Origin: a virus
Reading direction: 5' to 3' (one strand)
IMG/VR virus record: IMGVR_UViG_3300006749_000023
Span: 1 to 46,963 of that record
Length of the DNA stretch: 46,963 nt
Both the position numbers and the translations under genes were made by a program. Position 1 is the first letter of the stretch, and each line of letters begins with the position of its first letter. The notes under the pieces were generated by a model that was given only the letters and a program-made list of their open reading frames with translations, did not search any database and had not been told where the DNA came from. Below are positions 1-9,269 of the stretch, piece by piece.

Positions 1-3000
1 TCATTAGAAGCATAAAAACCAGTTGCTACATTTGTCATACCTATAAATGTACCAGATGACCAATCCCAAATTAATCTTGCTGTTGCTGTTCCAAAATCAC
101 TAAATAAACTAGGAGTAAATGTAGTATCATCTGTATCTTCTCTAACAAAACTAGCAAAATCACAACCACATTGTTTAGCAATAGGAGGTCCATTACCAGG
201 AGCATCTAAAGGTACACTGTAACTATGATCTTCTATAGTTACATTAAAATTAGGTGTAGTTTCTACGGCTGTAGCTAAAGCTGGTCCAGCCGGATTTGCT
301 GGATTTGTAGGTACTGGATTTAGTACACCAGCTGCAGGTGTTATTGTTATAACATCTTGTCCTGCTCCAATTATTGACCATCTTTCATTATTACTACCCA
401 TGTTAATATTATATGGTATATCTGAACCTCCATTACCATTACCACTAATATTTATAACTTGAAACCTATTATTATATGCTGCCATACTGTTTTCTAGATT
501 CCAATCATCATTAGGATCATCCCAAGCTGCACCACCTACAGCTGAACTTTGTGTAAAACCAGTTTGATTTTGATTTATAGCACCAGAACCAGCAGAAGAT
601 CCATCTTGTTGTGTTGAACCAGCAGCTCCTCCTTCACCAAAATTTGCACCTAATCCTGTACCAATTGTACCTGGTTGAAAAACACCTTGAGGTGCACAAT
701 AACCACCATTTTCTGGACAATCCATATTATAATACCCAGAAGGTAAAGCTTCAGTTCCATTCCATCTAAACCTTAAACTTGTTATTGGTCTTACAAATTG
801 ATCCATACGGAATTTTTCTGAATTCATCCAAAATCTAGGAAATGGTACATTTGCATATTTAGAATAATCAAATGGTATACCATCTCTTCCTTCTTTTAAA
901 AAGTCAAAGAAGAATGGCATAATTGATTTTTCTGTATATCTACATATATATGAATCACCCGCATATACTGTATCAGTACTAAATCTATCTTGTGAAATTA
1001 TTGGAAGAATATTACCATCAGGATCAACATTTTGTTGTGTTCTAAAATAAAAACAATTTTGTGTAGTAAGTTGAATAATACTATCTAACTGACCATATTG
1101 ATTATCCATTAAAGTTTTAAATGACATATAATGTGCAACTGCAGTTGATTCTACTTCCTCTCCTGGATTATACCAACTCATACTATTATTACCATTACCT
1201 GCACATCCATTTGCTCCTGCACCAATTGTAAATTTAGTGTTATCAATAGGCCCTCCATTAATTCCTGGTAAAGAATCTCCCCATGGATTAGCCACTTTAA
1301 ATACAACAGTAGAAGGTCTAAGGTTATTGTATATTACATCTTGACCATCAAATGATTGTATAGCACTTTTAATATATCTTGCTCTATCTACAGATTGTCT
1401 AAATTGTGTACCTAAAAATGGAGTTTCATTTTGATAATATCCATGAGATATATATTTCATTGCATAGTTTTGAAACCCTATAAGATTTAATATTAAATCA
1501 ATAATTTTATCACCACCAACTGCAACATAATTTAAAAATGAAATAATACCTATTGCAATAGACATTAATGAAGGAATAGAAGAAAAATCACTACCCATAT
1601 ATTGAATAGATCTTTTTGGACCAATATGTCCAGCTGCTGCAGCTGTAGACGCAACTTCAACTTGTTGATAAATAGGTGTACCTACTTGACGAACTACTTT
1701 ATCAGCACCAAATATAGCGCCTATATCAACTAAAGTATTAAAACCTACATCTGCTGCAGCTCCAAGCCAAATACTTGCTGATGATGCACCTACATTTGCA
1801 GCAGCAAGTCCTGTACCAGGACCAACAAAAGGTGACATATGTGAACCAGATCCTAAAGCATGTGCACCAAATTCACCAATAGACGTAGATTGCATGGTAT
1901 CAATCTTATAATTTCTTTTACCACGCATTTCTGCTAAAGCATAACCTACACCAACTAATGCTGCTACAGTTGCTGCTCTATTTTTTAATAACTTCATTCT
2001 AGGATGTTCTTCTGATTTTTTAAATCTTCCTAAAACAATTCCACTTACTGTTTTATAAATTTTTACTGTAGTTGGATTTAAATATAATCTAGAGAAATTT
2101 AATTCTGGTGAATGAAAAGTAAATGTCCGTGCATCAACAGTATTAAATTCTAAACCATCAGCTTGATTTGTATTTCCTCTGTGCCAATTTTCTTCTGGTG
2201 CTGTTCCAAATTGTGCATACCAAGGCAATTGGCTAATACTATTACTATCTCTACCAATTAAATAAGGATCTGCTCTTAAATCATTAAAAGGATAATTAGG
2301 CATTAAACCTGTTCCTGAAGCAAAATTATCTGGTGATCCTTGAGCATTACGTATACCATCATTTTGAGTTCTTCTAAACCTAAACATGTGTTTCATAATA
2401 CCTTTAGCAAGTATAGATCTATTACCTGCTCGGCTACCTACTAATATTTCATATCCAATAATGTTAGGTATTACATTACCATCATTATCAACAGGAGGTG
2501 CTATATTATCAAAAGCAGCACCTATAACATGAATGGTTTCACCAGCTCCTGTTAATGTAGTCCCTATACCAGGAACAGTTTCATCAGGAATTTTATGATG
2601 TCTTATAGGTTGACCACAAAGATTACCATATCTAGTTGGATCAGTAGGTGAATAAACTTCTGTAGATTCCCAAAATCCCATTAGACCTCCATCAATAATA
2701 GTTCCACCATCATCTGTATTAGTTCCAAGTAATGAAGCTACAAAAGGATTTCCAGGTTGAGAAGATGCAGTATTACCTGCTCTCCATGTTGGTGAGTTAT
2801 CAAAATTATTACCAGCACCTCCAATAGGTAATTCATCAGCAGCTGTTGGAGCACGTCCAGGTATATGATATGATGCTGATTTTTCTCCTGTATTATATAT
2901 AAATCTTATAAAGAAAGCATATTGCTCATCTCTTAATAGTGTAGGTTTGTTACCACCTTCTCTATAATAATTAGAAGGATATTGTGTAGAAGTCCAGTAT

Positions 3001-4064
3001 GTTTGGATATTATTAGCTAAAGGTTGATAGTTAAAATCAAATTGTTCTGTAGGTTGTGATCTTATTAAATAATCATTAACAACAAACATTCCTTCAGATT
3101 TTTCATATGTAGGAATTCTTCTTTGTAATGTGCTTGATAATACTTTTGGTAATTCAGCATTTATATAATCAATATTTATTGATTTTGTTTCTGTGCTATA
3201 TAAACCTAATACTGTATTAGTAGCTTGACCTTTTATTCTAGATCTAACAACAATTTGTAATTGATCAAATTCAGTATCTAAATTAGAAAGTTCTATTGTA
3301 AGTGATCCTTGTGTATCTTCTCTTGACCAAATTGGTTGTATATTTGAAATACCTAAATAATCTGTAACAGGTTTTTCATTTATACAATATGCTGCATATA
3401 CTTGATAACTACCATTTTCTAATAATCCTCCTTGATCTGCTTTTTCTAATTTAATACATGGTATATCAATTAATGGAGCTAATCTAATTCTTTCACAATC
3501 TAACATTAATGGTTCAGCATTAATATAATTTATACATGTAGATCCAGCTGGTGTATTTGGATCAACTATTTGCACATATGGTATATTATCAATATTTAAT
3601 GTTCTGGATGGATTTAAACCATCATCCCAATATACTTGCCATGTGCAATCAAAATTTTCTTTAGCAGCTCCTATAATTAAATTATCTTTATTAAAATTAA
3701 GACAATCATCATTTACTAATGTAGTGTATTTACATTCACTGTCGTCAAATAAACCTATTTCACTTAATATATCATTAGTTGAGTATATTACCCACTGGTC
3801 TCCATATAAATGAATACCTCCTATAACAGTATAAGGAATCTTTGCACATCTTAAATTTGCTGGTTCATTACCAACTACACCTAAATCACCATCAACAGAA
3901 TTATTTATTAAATTACGTGCATGATACCAACTTTGTTTATCAAAATATCCACTATCAGTATCTTTATTCATACCTTTAATAAAGGCATTAGTATTTACTA
4001 TGTCAGTATTTTGACGTTTAGGAGTTTTTTTCCCACCTGTATTTTTTTGCTGCTTTTTAGCCAT
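1..4064 (-). CDS. P22 gp10-like tail hub/stabilisation protein, C-terminus off the window
   Basis: I read an uninterrupted minus-strand frame from an ATG at 4062-4064 to the left edge: about 1354 residues with no stop. The N-terminus is Lys-rich, then has the pattern FIKGMNKD followed by a Trp-His-Ala-Arg-Asn segment and GDLGVVGNE. This resembles the start of P22 gp10-type tail hub proteins (KGMGKDF) and the very large tail protein of crAss-like phages. The middle has two hydrophobic stretches, near residues 693-707 and 835-860, and the C-terminal part is Gly/Asn-rich. It is the last gene of a tail cluster, beginning 2 bases after the 300-residue gene ends. From family knowledge it would sit at the base of a short tail and bind fibres. 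The family call is moderate; a structural tail role is likely. Confidence 0.7.
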   Translation of the reverse strand, partial: MAKKQQKNTGGKKTPKRQNTDIVNTNAFIKGMNKDTDSGYFDKQSWYHARNLINNSVDGDLGVVGNEPANLRCAKIPYTVIGGIHLYGDQWVIYSTNDILSEIGLFDDSECKYTTLVNDDCLNFNKDNLIIGAAKENFDCTWQVYWDDGLNPSRTLNIDNIPYVQIVDPNTPAGSTCINYINAEPLMLDCERIRLAPLIDIPCIKLEKADQGGLLENGSYQVYAAYCINEKPVTDYLGISNIQPIWSREDTQGSLTIELSNLDTEFDQLQIVVRSRIKGQATNTVLGLYSTETKSINIDYINAELPKVLSSTLQRRIPTYEKSEGMFVVNDYLIRSQPTEQFDFNYQPLANNIQTYWTSTQYPSNYYREGGNKPTLLRDEQYAFFIRFIYNTGEKSASYHIPGRAPTAADELPIGGAGNNFDNSPTWRAGNTASSQPGNPFVASLLGTNTDDGGTIIDGGLMGFWESTEVYSPTDPTRYGNLCGQPIRHHKIPDETVPGIGTTLTGAGETIHVIGAAFDNIAPPVDNDGNVIPNIIGYEILVGSRAGNRSILAKGIMKHMFRFRRTQNDGIRNAQGSPDNFASGTGLMPNYPFNDLRADPYLIGRDSNSISQLPWYAQFGTAPEENWHRGNTNQADGLEFNTVDARTFTFHSPELNFSRLYLNPTTVKIYKTVSGIVLGRFKKSEEHPRMKLLKNRAATVAALVGVGYALAEMRGKRNYKIDTMQSTSIGEFGAHALGSGSHMSPFVGPGTGLAAANVGASSASIWLGAAADVGFNTLVDIGAIFGADKVVRQVGTPIYQQVEVASTAAAAGHIGPKRSIQYMGSDFSSIPSLMSIAIGIISFLNYVAVGGDKIIDLILNLIGFQNYAMKYISHGYYQNETPFLGTQFRQSVDRARYIKSAIQSFDGQDVIYNNLRPSTVVFKVANPWGDSLPGINGGPIDNTKFTIGAGANGCAGNGNNSMSWYNPGEEVESTAVAHYMSFKTLMDNQYGQLDSIIQLTTQNCFYFRTQQNVDPDGNILPIISQDRFSTDTVYAGDSYICRYTEKSIMPFFFDFLKEGRDGIPFDYSKYANVPFPRFWMNSEKFRMDQFVRPITSLRFRWNGTEALPSGYYNMDCPENGGYCAPQGVFQPGTIGTGLGANFGEGGAAGSTQQDGSSAGSGAINQNQTGFTQSSAVGGAAWDDPNDDWNLENSMAAYNNRFQVINISGNGNGGSDIPYNINMGSNNERWSIIGAGQDVITITPAAGVLNPVPTNPANPAGPALATAVETTPNFNVTIEDHSYSVPLDAPGNGPPIAKQCGCDFASFVREDTDDTTFTPSLFSDFGTATARLIWDWSSGTFIGMTNVATGFYASN

Positions 4065-4066
4065 TT

Positions 4067-4969
4067 TTAGTTTCTTCTATTAGTAGCAAAACTTGAAAAC
4101 ATATCATAATATTTATTGTACTGTGCTTTTCTATTAACTTCCCATATTTTTCTATACTCTTCAAAGTTTGGAGTATTAACAAAACCTAAAGCATTATTTC
4201 TAGCAGCACGTAATCTTTGTTCAATCATTGAAGATTGATTAGCAACATTTTCTCCAGCAAACATCATGTTTTCTAATATTCTTGATTTTAATGCATATTC
4301 ATAATATTCATTACAATAAGGATGATCAAGAGTTAAAAGATTACCTCCATCATCTTCTAATGTTGCTTGGTAACTTAAATATACTTTACCTGATTTAAAA
4401 TTAGTAAGTATAAAACCATCTTTAAGTTCTGCAAAATCTACAGCTGTTACACCTAAGTTAGGACACTCAGTAGTACAATATGCACTAGATGTATCAGTAA
4501 TTCTTAAAGGTATAAATGTGCTAAACTCTCTATATGTAGATGGCCCAACTCTTTGAACTATCATATAATCTTTTGATTTATCTTCTGGACAAGGTTGTAC
4601 AATACATACGTTTTTACATGTTTGTCCATCTTCACATGGTGCAGTATATCCAGGTTCTGGAGTATATGTTGCTGGTTGTGTCTCAGTAGTTGTTCCAGAT
4701 GGTTGAGTTGTATTTACTCTATACTTACCGCAAATTGCAGCAAAATTTAATGTTTTAAAATTTGATGGAAGTTGTCCTTTATTATTTTCTATATCAACAA
4801 TACAGTTATCAGTTCTATTAATTCTTAAACCTAAATCATAGTTTACTCTTATAGCAACTTTAATTAATTGTTGTGGTTCTATCATTCCTTCTAGATCATA
4901 CGTTGCAAAGTCTACTTTAACTGATTCTAAAAGTTCATCAAATGTTCTATATTTATGTGATACGCTCAT
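4067..4969 (-). CDS. crAss-like structural (tail/ring) protein, 300 aa
   Basis: The first 80 residues (FDELLESVKVDF, GMIEPQQLIKVA, YDLGLRIN) match a conserved structural protein I recall from crAss-like phages next to the tail hub. Residues about 90-135 form a Thr/Pro/Cys-rich insert (TETQPATYTPEPGYTAPC, then several Cys) that looks like a variable loop. The C-terminus is helical and ends FATNRRN. The ATG overlaps the TAA of the upstream 223-residue gene (TAATG), so the two are probably translationally coupled. I infer that it is part of the ring/collar between capsid and tail. The exact position in the virion cannot be read from the sequence. Confidence 0.7.
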   Translation of the reverse strand: MSVSHKYRTFDELLESVKVDFATYDLEGMIEPQQLIKVAIRVNYDLGLRINRTDNCIVDIENNKGQLPSNFKTLNFAAICGKYRVNTTQPSGTTTETQPATYTPEPGYTAPCEDGQTCKNVCIVQPCPEDKSKDYMIVQRVGPSTYREFSTFIPLRITDTSSAYCTTECPNLGVTAVDFAELKDGFILTNFKSGKVYLSYQATLEDDGGNLLTLDHPYCNEYYEYALKSRILENMMFAGENVANQSSMIEQRLRAARNNALGFVNTPNFEEYRKIWEVNRKAQYNKYYDMFSSFATNRRN

Positions 4970-5640
4970 TATCTATTTGGATTTTTATTATTATTACCAT
5001 CTTCTGATGGAACTTTCATTGTATTAAAAGCAGTATTCAACAATTGATTTTCTATTTCAGAAAACAAAAATTCAGGTATATAAAGATTTTGTAAATATCT
5101 AGGAACACAATCATCATCTGTTTCACATGTCCACTTTGCTATATCTTCTTCAAAAACACCTTCTAATTTTATAGCATCCCATGCAACATTAGGTAAATAC
5201 AAATAACCATCTAAGAACCAAAAGTATTTTGTATTATTATATTTAAAAGTTTTTGTTTTAGACATTGAAGCATAAGTTCCTGGCTGAGTAGCTTGTACTT
5301 CTATACCTCCATCTATTGAACTTACTGTTCTAATTAACGGTCCCCAATAACCTTGCATAAATGTAGGTAATTTTTTTTCAGTTCTTTTTATAGTACATCC
5401 ACTTGCTATTCCAACACATTGAGCTTCTATTTTATCTACTTCAATTAATTTTACATATTTAAGTTGTTGCCAAACACTATTAAACTTCATAAGTTTGTTA
5501 GCATTATCTTGTCTACGCATAAATAGTTGAGCGTACTTTTTTATTAAACTGTATATATATCTATCAGTTGTAAAAGCATCTTGATTTCCTGCTTTTATTT
5601 GCCCACGTATTCTAGATATTGCTTCACCTATTGTTGTCAT
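4969..5640 (-). CDS. crAss-like ring/tail tubular protein, 223 aa
   Basis: It starts MTTIGEAISRIRGQIKA and carries TDRYIYSLIKKYAQLFMRRQD, EVDKIEAQC and a GYWGPLIRTVSSIDG segment. This combination is characteristic, from memory, of a conserved crAss-like structural protein beside the tail hub. Two Cys pairs (CVGIASGC, CETDDDC) could be structural. It lies between the 173-residue gene and the 300-residue gene in a tight co-directional cluster. A role as a head-tail ring or tubular protein is inferred from family and position. Assignment to the crAss-like structural set is fairly secure; which ring it forms is not. Confidence 0.72.
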   Translation of the reverse strand: MTTIGEAISRIRGQIKAGNQDAFTTDRYIYSLIKKYAQLFMRRQDNANKLMKFNSVWQQLKYVKLIEVDKIEAQCVGIASGCTIKRTEKKLPTFMQGYWGPLIRTVSSIDGGIEVQATQPGTYASMSKTKTFKYNNTKYFWFLDGYLYLPNVAWDAIKLEGVFEEDIAKWTCETDDDCVPRYLQNLYIPEFLFSEIENQLLNTAFNTMKVPSEDGNNNKNPNR

Positions 5641-5642
5641 AA

Positions 5643-6164
5643 TTATTTATCTTTTTTATACATATCAGCAACTCTAAACTTATTAGGAACAGAAATATAC
5701 TTTTGCCACTGCTTTGGATATATAGATGCTACAGACCTTTTAAATTGTCTTACAGCATTAAATTGCCATAACTCTCTAGTTTTAAATTTATACTTAGGAG
5801 AGTAGTTAGTGTAAAATATTTTTCCAATGTTTCCATTTGTTTCCCAATTCTTATTTTGTATTACCTTACCATATTGTTTAGATAATGCATAATCTATATT
5901 AACTTTTTTAGTGGGAGGGCAAGAACCAATAAAAAGATAACCTAATGACTCAGGTAGTTCTATACCATTTCTATTATTAATTACACCATCCCAAATTTTA
6001 CCGTTGAATGATTTTATAACTTTATTTAATTTAGCATTACTAACTGAAGAGTACATTGGATATTTTTCTTTAAATTTTTCAAATGTCTCAGAGTTTAATA
6101 AACTTAAAACCTTTTCTCTATATCTAGGTTTACTTAAATCAGGTTTCTTAAAGTTACTAATCAT
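5643..6164 (-). CDS. Conserved crAss-like phage protein, 173 aa
   Basis: Basic protein of 173 residues. The central part reads NGIELPESLGYLFIGSC, then a basic segment, then KNWETNG and KIFYTNYSPKYKF, ending in REL-W and a basic tail. I recall this ELPExLGYxFIG / KNWETN / KIFYTNY pattern from a small conserved protein located with tail genes in crAss-like phages. The ATG at 6162-6164 is preceded by an A/T-rich leader without a Shine-Dalgarno sequence. The stop is 2 bases before the next gene. It could be a late regulatory or minor structural protein; I do not know its function. Confidence 0.6.
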   Translation of the reverse strand: MISNFKKPDLSKPRYREKVLSLLNSETFEKFKEKYPMYSSVSNAKLNKVIKSFNGKIWDGVINNRNGIELPESLGYLFIGSCPPTKKVNIDYALSKQYGKVIQNKNWETNGNIGKIFYTNYSPKYKFKTRELWQFNAVRQFKRSVASIYPKQWQKYISVPNKFRVADMYKKDK

Positions 6165-6210
6165 ATCTACTTACGTATATAATTTACAAAAAAATAGGGA
6201 TAAATAAAAG

Positions 6211-7392
6211 TTATTCAGGAGAATATGTTAACTCACATATTTCTCCTTTGTTAGGACTATGTATAGATAGTACCCCAGATCTTCTAGATCCAACAAATTT
6301 ATTATGATAATGATAATAATCAGTTCTTGATAAACTTGGTAATATTTTTAACATAAAACCTGTATTTTCATGAGCTGTTATGTATTCTATTTTTTTCTTA
6401 TGATGATAATGTCCTGTGTATAAGGTTCTAAATAATGTCTTACCCCATTCTCTTGGATATTCCATAGAGTATAACATTAAAGAATTTTTAGTATTTACAT
6501 CACCATGTTCAAATGCAAAAAAGTTATCTCCATATGTAAATACTTTTCTCTCAAGATAAACTACATCCCATTCAATATTTGCATCATCAAAACATTTAGA
6601 TAGACCATGTGCTAAATGAAAAGAGGAAAGTCTATCATGATTACCTGGTATATATACTACTTGTAAAGTATCACAAAATTGTTTAATATAATTTATACTC
6701 CATTGTATAGCATTAAAAGCCTGCATGTAAGCTTCTGTAGCAGTCATACAGTTATCTAATGGTGTACCACTAGTAGTACTACCACTCCATGTATCCATGT
6801 TTATAAGATCCCCTCCTACTACGTAGTATATTTTTTCTAAATGATGAGCACTTGTAGCTCTTTCAACTAAATCAATAATTGTTTCTTCAAAACATTTATC
6901 AATTGTTTCATTTCCTTCTTTACCAAAATGTATATCTTGTAAAGACAAAACTCCAGCTGTTTTTACTTTACCTGGAGTTTTAATTCTTTTTACTGGCTTA
7001 AATTTTTTAGGCTTAAACTCTTTTAATAATTCAGCTATATTATCAACTTCATTATCTTTTATTTTAGTAACCATTGCAGATACACGCCAATGATCACCCA
7101 TTTGTTTATTCCAATAACTTGAAAGTTTCCATTGAGTAGTATCAATGTTTAACATTTTAATTATTTCTTCAGGTGACTTTGGTTCAGAAGAACTTATTGT
7201 CTCCATTTTTGCTTCACCTTTTTCTAAATTATACTCATATGATGAATTACTGTTTTCTATTAATTCTGTAGATTTAACCCAAGATTTTAATACTTCATAA
7301 TCTTCAACAGTTATTCCTAATTTATCAGCACAATAGTCTGATGTTTTTTTCCATTTAAATGATCCTTTAATTTTGTCTATAAATGATTCCAT
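6211..7392 (-). CDS. Calcineurin-like metallophosphoesterase with N-terminal helical extension
   Basis: All five blocks of the calcineurin-like fold are present: DIH (153-155), GGDLIN (193-198), GNHD (250-253), EHGD (295-298) and GHYHH (327-331). These are the usual metal ligands, so a di-metal phosphodiesterase or phosphatase is expected, possibly acting on DNA as MRE11/SbcD-like enzymes do. Residues 1-140 are an extra region; the first 45 (SDYCADKLGITVEDYEVLKSW) look like a helix-turn-helix. The gene lies just after a strong terminator and a TAnnTTTG motif, so it probably begins its own transcription unit, which runs into the tail genes. The substrate is unknown. Confidence 0.85.
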   Translation of the reverse strand: MESFIDKIKGSFKWKKTSDYCADKLGITVEDYEVLKSWVKSTELIENSNSSYEYNLEKGEAKMETISSSEPKSPEEIIKMLNIDTTQWKLSSYWNKQMGDHWRVSAMVTKIKDNEVDNIAELLKEFKPKKFKPVKRIKTPGKVKTAGVLSLQDIHFGKEGNETIDKCFEETIIDLVERATSAHHLEKIYYVVGGDLINMDTWSGSTTSGTPLDNCMTATEAYMQAFNAIQWSINYIKQFCDTLQVVYIPGNHDRLSSFHLAHGLSKCFDDANIEWDVVYLERKVFTYGDNFFAFEHGDVNTKNSLMLYSMEYPREWGKTLFRTLYTGHYHHKKKIEYITAHENTGFMLKILPSLSRTDYYHYHNKFVGSRRSGVLSIHSPNKGEICELTYSPE

Positions 7393-7412
7393 AAATTATT
7401 AAGTTTTGTTTG

Positions 7413-7420
7413 CAAATATA
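7413..7420 (-). promoter_or_regulatory. Bacteroidota-type promoter -7 motif (TATATTTG)
   Basis: On the minus strand the bases read TATATTTG, a full match to TAnnTTTG, 20 bases upstream of the phosphoesterase ATG and directly after the terminator at 7442-7474. I see no clear TTG at the -33 spacing, so the call rests on the -7 box and on position. Confidence 0.5.
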
Positions 7421-7441
7421 TAAAAATTTCTGTATGTATAT

Positions 7442-7474
7442 AAAAAAAGAGGCCCGGTGTTAACCCCAGGCCTC
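7442..7474 (-). terminator. Intrinsic terminator after the appendage genes
   Basis: The minus strand reads a GAGGCC...GGCCTC stem (6 perfect pairs, extended by CC/GG inside) followed by CTTTTTTT. It lies about 50 bases downstream of the 180-residue Cys-rich gene and ends the transcription unit carrying the adhesin-like and appendage genes. Confidence 0.8.
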
Positions 7475-7525
7475 AGACAATTAAGTTTAGGAAAACCAAT
7501 ATAAAACCCTCACTTTCTTGTTGTA

Positions 7526-8068
7526 TTATATAGGTAATGTTACACCAGTTACTATTACTGATGAACAAGAACCATTAAGAACTCTAAATTGATAAACATT
7601 TTGAGCTGCTAAATTTGTTACAGTATGAGCTGTTACTGAAGTTCCAAGTCCAGTTGCAGCTGTAGTCCATCCTTGAGATGTAGGAAGTTTAAATTGTACA
7701 TCTACTGTTGCGCCATTTGGTACACCTGACCACTCTACCATTATTGTATTACTTGTAATTGTACCTAAAGAAACTAATTGAGGAGCAGTTGCAACACATG
7801 TTGCATTAGTCAAAAATAAAACCATTCTTTGTAAAATTCTATCTAATCTTTCTCCTTTAGCAACTTGTAAAATTGTACTTCCTAATGAAGCTTCAAAGGT
7901 ATCTGCACAATATGATACACATGCTGCACATGTTACTTCATCACAAGATTCAGCACCGTCTTTTCTACAATCAGTATATGTACACGGCATAGTTTGTGAT
8001 GTATCAGCACATCCGCATGCTAAATTACTACAATCAGTAGAAGTATCATTACAATTATTACAAGCCAT
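7526..8068 (-). CDS. Cys-rich appendage protein with fibronectin type III domain, 180 aa
   Basis: The first 54 residues contain 11 cysteines in short CxxC-like spacings (ACNNC, ACGC, CAAC), a pattern I associate with small appendage proteins of crAss-like phages. Residues 60-90 hold the segment KGERLDRILQRM, a probable short helix. Residues about 95-180 form a fibronectin type III domain: APQLVSLGTITSNTIMVEW, then VDVQFKLP, a Trp-Thr strand, and NVYQFRVLNG near the end. It is the last gene before a strong terminator, after the 376- and 1782-residue genes. A tail-fibre or capsid-surface accessory role is inferred. Confidence 0.65.
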   Translation of the reverse strand: MACNNCNDTSTDCSNLACGCADTSQTMPCTYTDCRKDGAESCDEVTCAACVSYCADTFEASLGSTILQVAKGERLDRILQRMVLFLTNATCVATAPQLVSLGTITSNTIMVEWSGVPNGATVDVQFKLPTSQGWTTAATGLGTSVTAHTVTNLAAQNVYQFRVLNGSCSSVIVTGVTLPI

Positions 8069-8089
8069 TTTTTTATTATTTATTAATTA

Positions 8090-9220
8090 TTAACCTCCAC
8101 AATTAGTTGTTATATTATTCCAATGCGGTGATGTTCTACTATATCTTGCTATTGCAGCACCTCCACATAATGCATAATATTGATTATGTGCAAGTTCTGT
8201 ATTTGGTCCTGGATTATATGGATTACTATAAGCTTTAACTGTAGTATCCCATTGTACCCCTGTTGTATTCCAAATATCTAAACAACCTGTATTTGCTGTT
8301 GCAGCTGATAATGCAGTTGCACATGTAGTACCATTTGCATATAAACTATTTATACCATTCATTCTTTGTAATTGAATGTTTGCACAACAATTATCTTGTA
8401 TATCTTTTACTGCTTTTCTTAAATCATCTATTGCTAACCAAGTATTATATTGAGCATCTCCACTTGTTGCTGGACTTGTTTTTATTACACCACTATATCC
8501 TTCAGTACTTCTTGGAGTTGTTAAATCTTTTGGTTGTGTATTAATACCAGTAGAAATATTTGCTGGATCACCAGTTGTATTTCTTAAAGTAATAAATTGA
8601 GAATCCAATGCTTGAACAACTGTTTCTATAGGAGTAAGTACACCTTTTGTAGTAACACCACTAGAATATACTCTTGGATTTGGATCTCCAGTAGGTTGTT
8701 GTTCTAAATTTGATACTCTAGCTGCTAATGTAGTTGTTAATGATTGTTGTGTTGAGGTTACAGTTCCTAAATCACATAGGTGTTGAGATACAGTTGTAAT
8801 CCAATCATTTAAATTACCACCACTAGAAAATCCAGTTAACTCTCTAAAACATGCTGGAGTTGTAACAGCACATTTCATTACCTCTGCACAATCAAAATCT
8901 CCTCCTGTTCCTGGACCTGGACTATTACCTGAATTGATAATAATATTATCAATCATTAATTGAATCAACTCTTCTAAATTTGTAGCAGGTGTTCCTATTA
9001 ATTCTGATTGATTAATATTAGCAATATTAAATGATGATCCGCCACCATTTTCTATTAAAGTTTGAAGTAGTTGAAGTTCAGTACATAATGCTGCAACAAC
9101 ATCACTAATAGTATCTCCTGTACATATATTTCCACATGGAATATCTGGTCCTTGCCAAACTACACAGTTAGATGATATAGGATCACAATTAGTTGGATTA
9201 TTTGAATTCGTTGGTATCAT
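8090..9220 (-). CDS. Tail appendage/fibre-like protein, 376 aa
   Basis: The N-terminus has SSNCVVWQGPDIPCGNICTG followed by DTISDVVAALCTEL. I recall this WQGPDIPC-x-CTGDTISDV pattern from appendage proteins encoded beside tail genes in crAss-like phages, where it probably anchors the protein. The rest is Thr/Asn/Gly-rich with short helical heptads (TLAARVSNLEQ) and an ending rich in Asn, Tyr and Cys (YYALCGGAAIARY). This is typical of trimeric fibre or baseplate-decorating proteins. It sits between the 1782- and 180-residue genes, which share its Cys-rich style. I infer a host-contact role; there is no catalytic motif. Confidence 0.6.
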   Translation of the reverse strand: MIPTNSNNPTNCDPISSNCVVWQGPDIPCGNICTGDTISDVVAALCTELQLLQTLIENGGGSSFNIANINQSELIGTPATNLEELIQLMIDNIIINSGNSPGPGTGGDFDCAEVMKCAVTTPACFRELTGFSSGGNLNDWITTVSQHLCDLGTVTSTQQSLTTTLAARVSNLEQQPTGDPNPRVYSSGVTTKGVLTPIETVVQALDSQFITLRNTTGDPANISTGINTQPKDLTTPRSTEGYSGVIKTSPATSGDAQYNTWLAIDDLRKAVKDIQDNCCANIQLQRMNGINSLYANGTTCATALSAATANTGCLDIWNTTGVQWDTTVKAYSNPYNPGPNTELAHNQYYALCGGAAIARYSRTSPHWNNITTNCGG

Positions 9221-9269
9221 ATCTTTATTCTACATTAATAATATACAAATTATTTTTTATTTTCCCTAT

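Noticed and set aside
5581-6207. Plus-strand open frames opposite the 173- and 223-residue genes
   Set aside because: They are antisense shadows of better-supported minus-strand genes with clear family features; the same holds for many frames across 5.5-39 kb.
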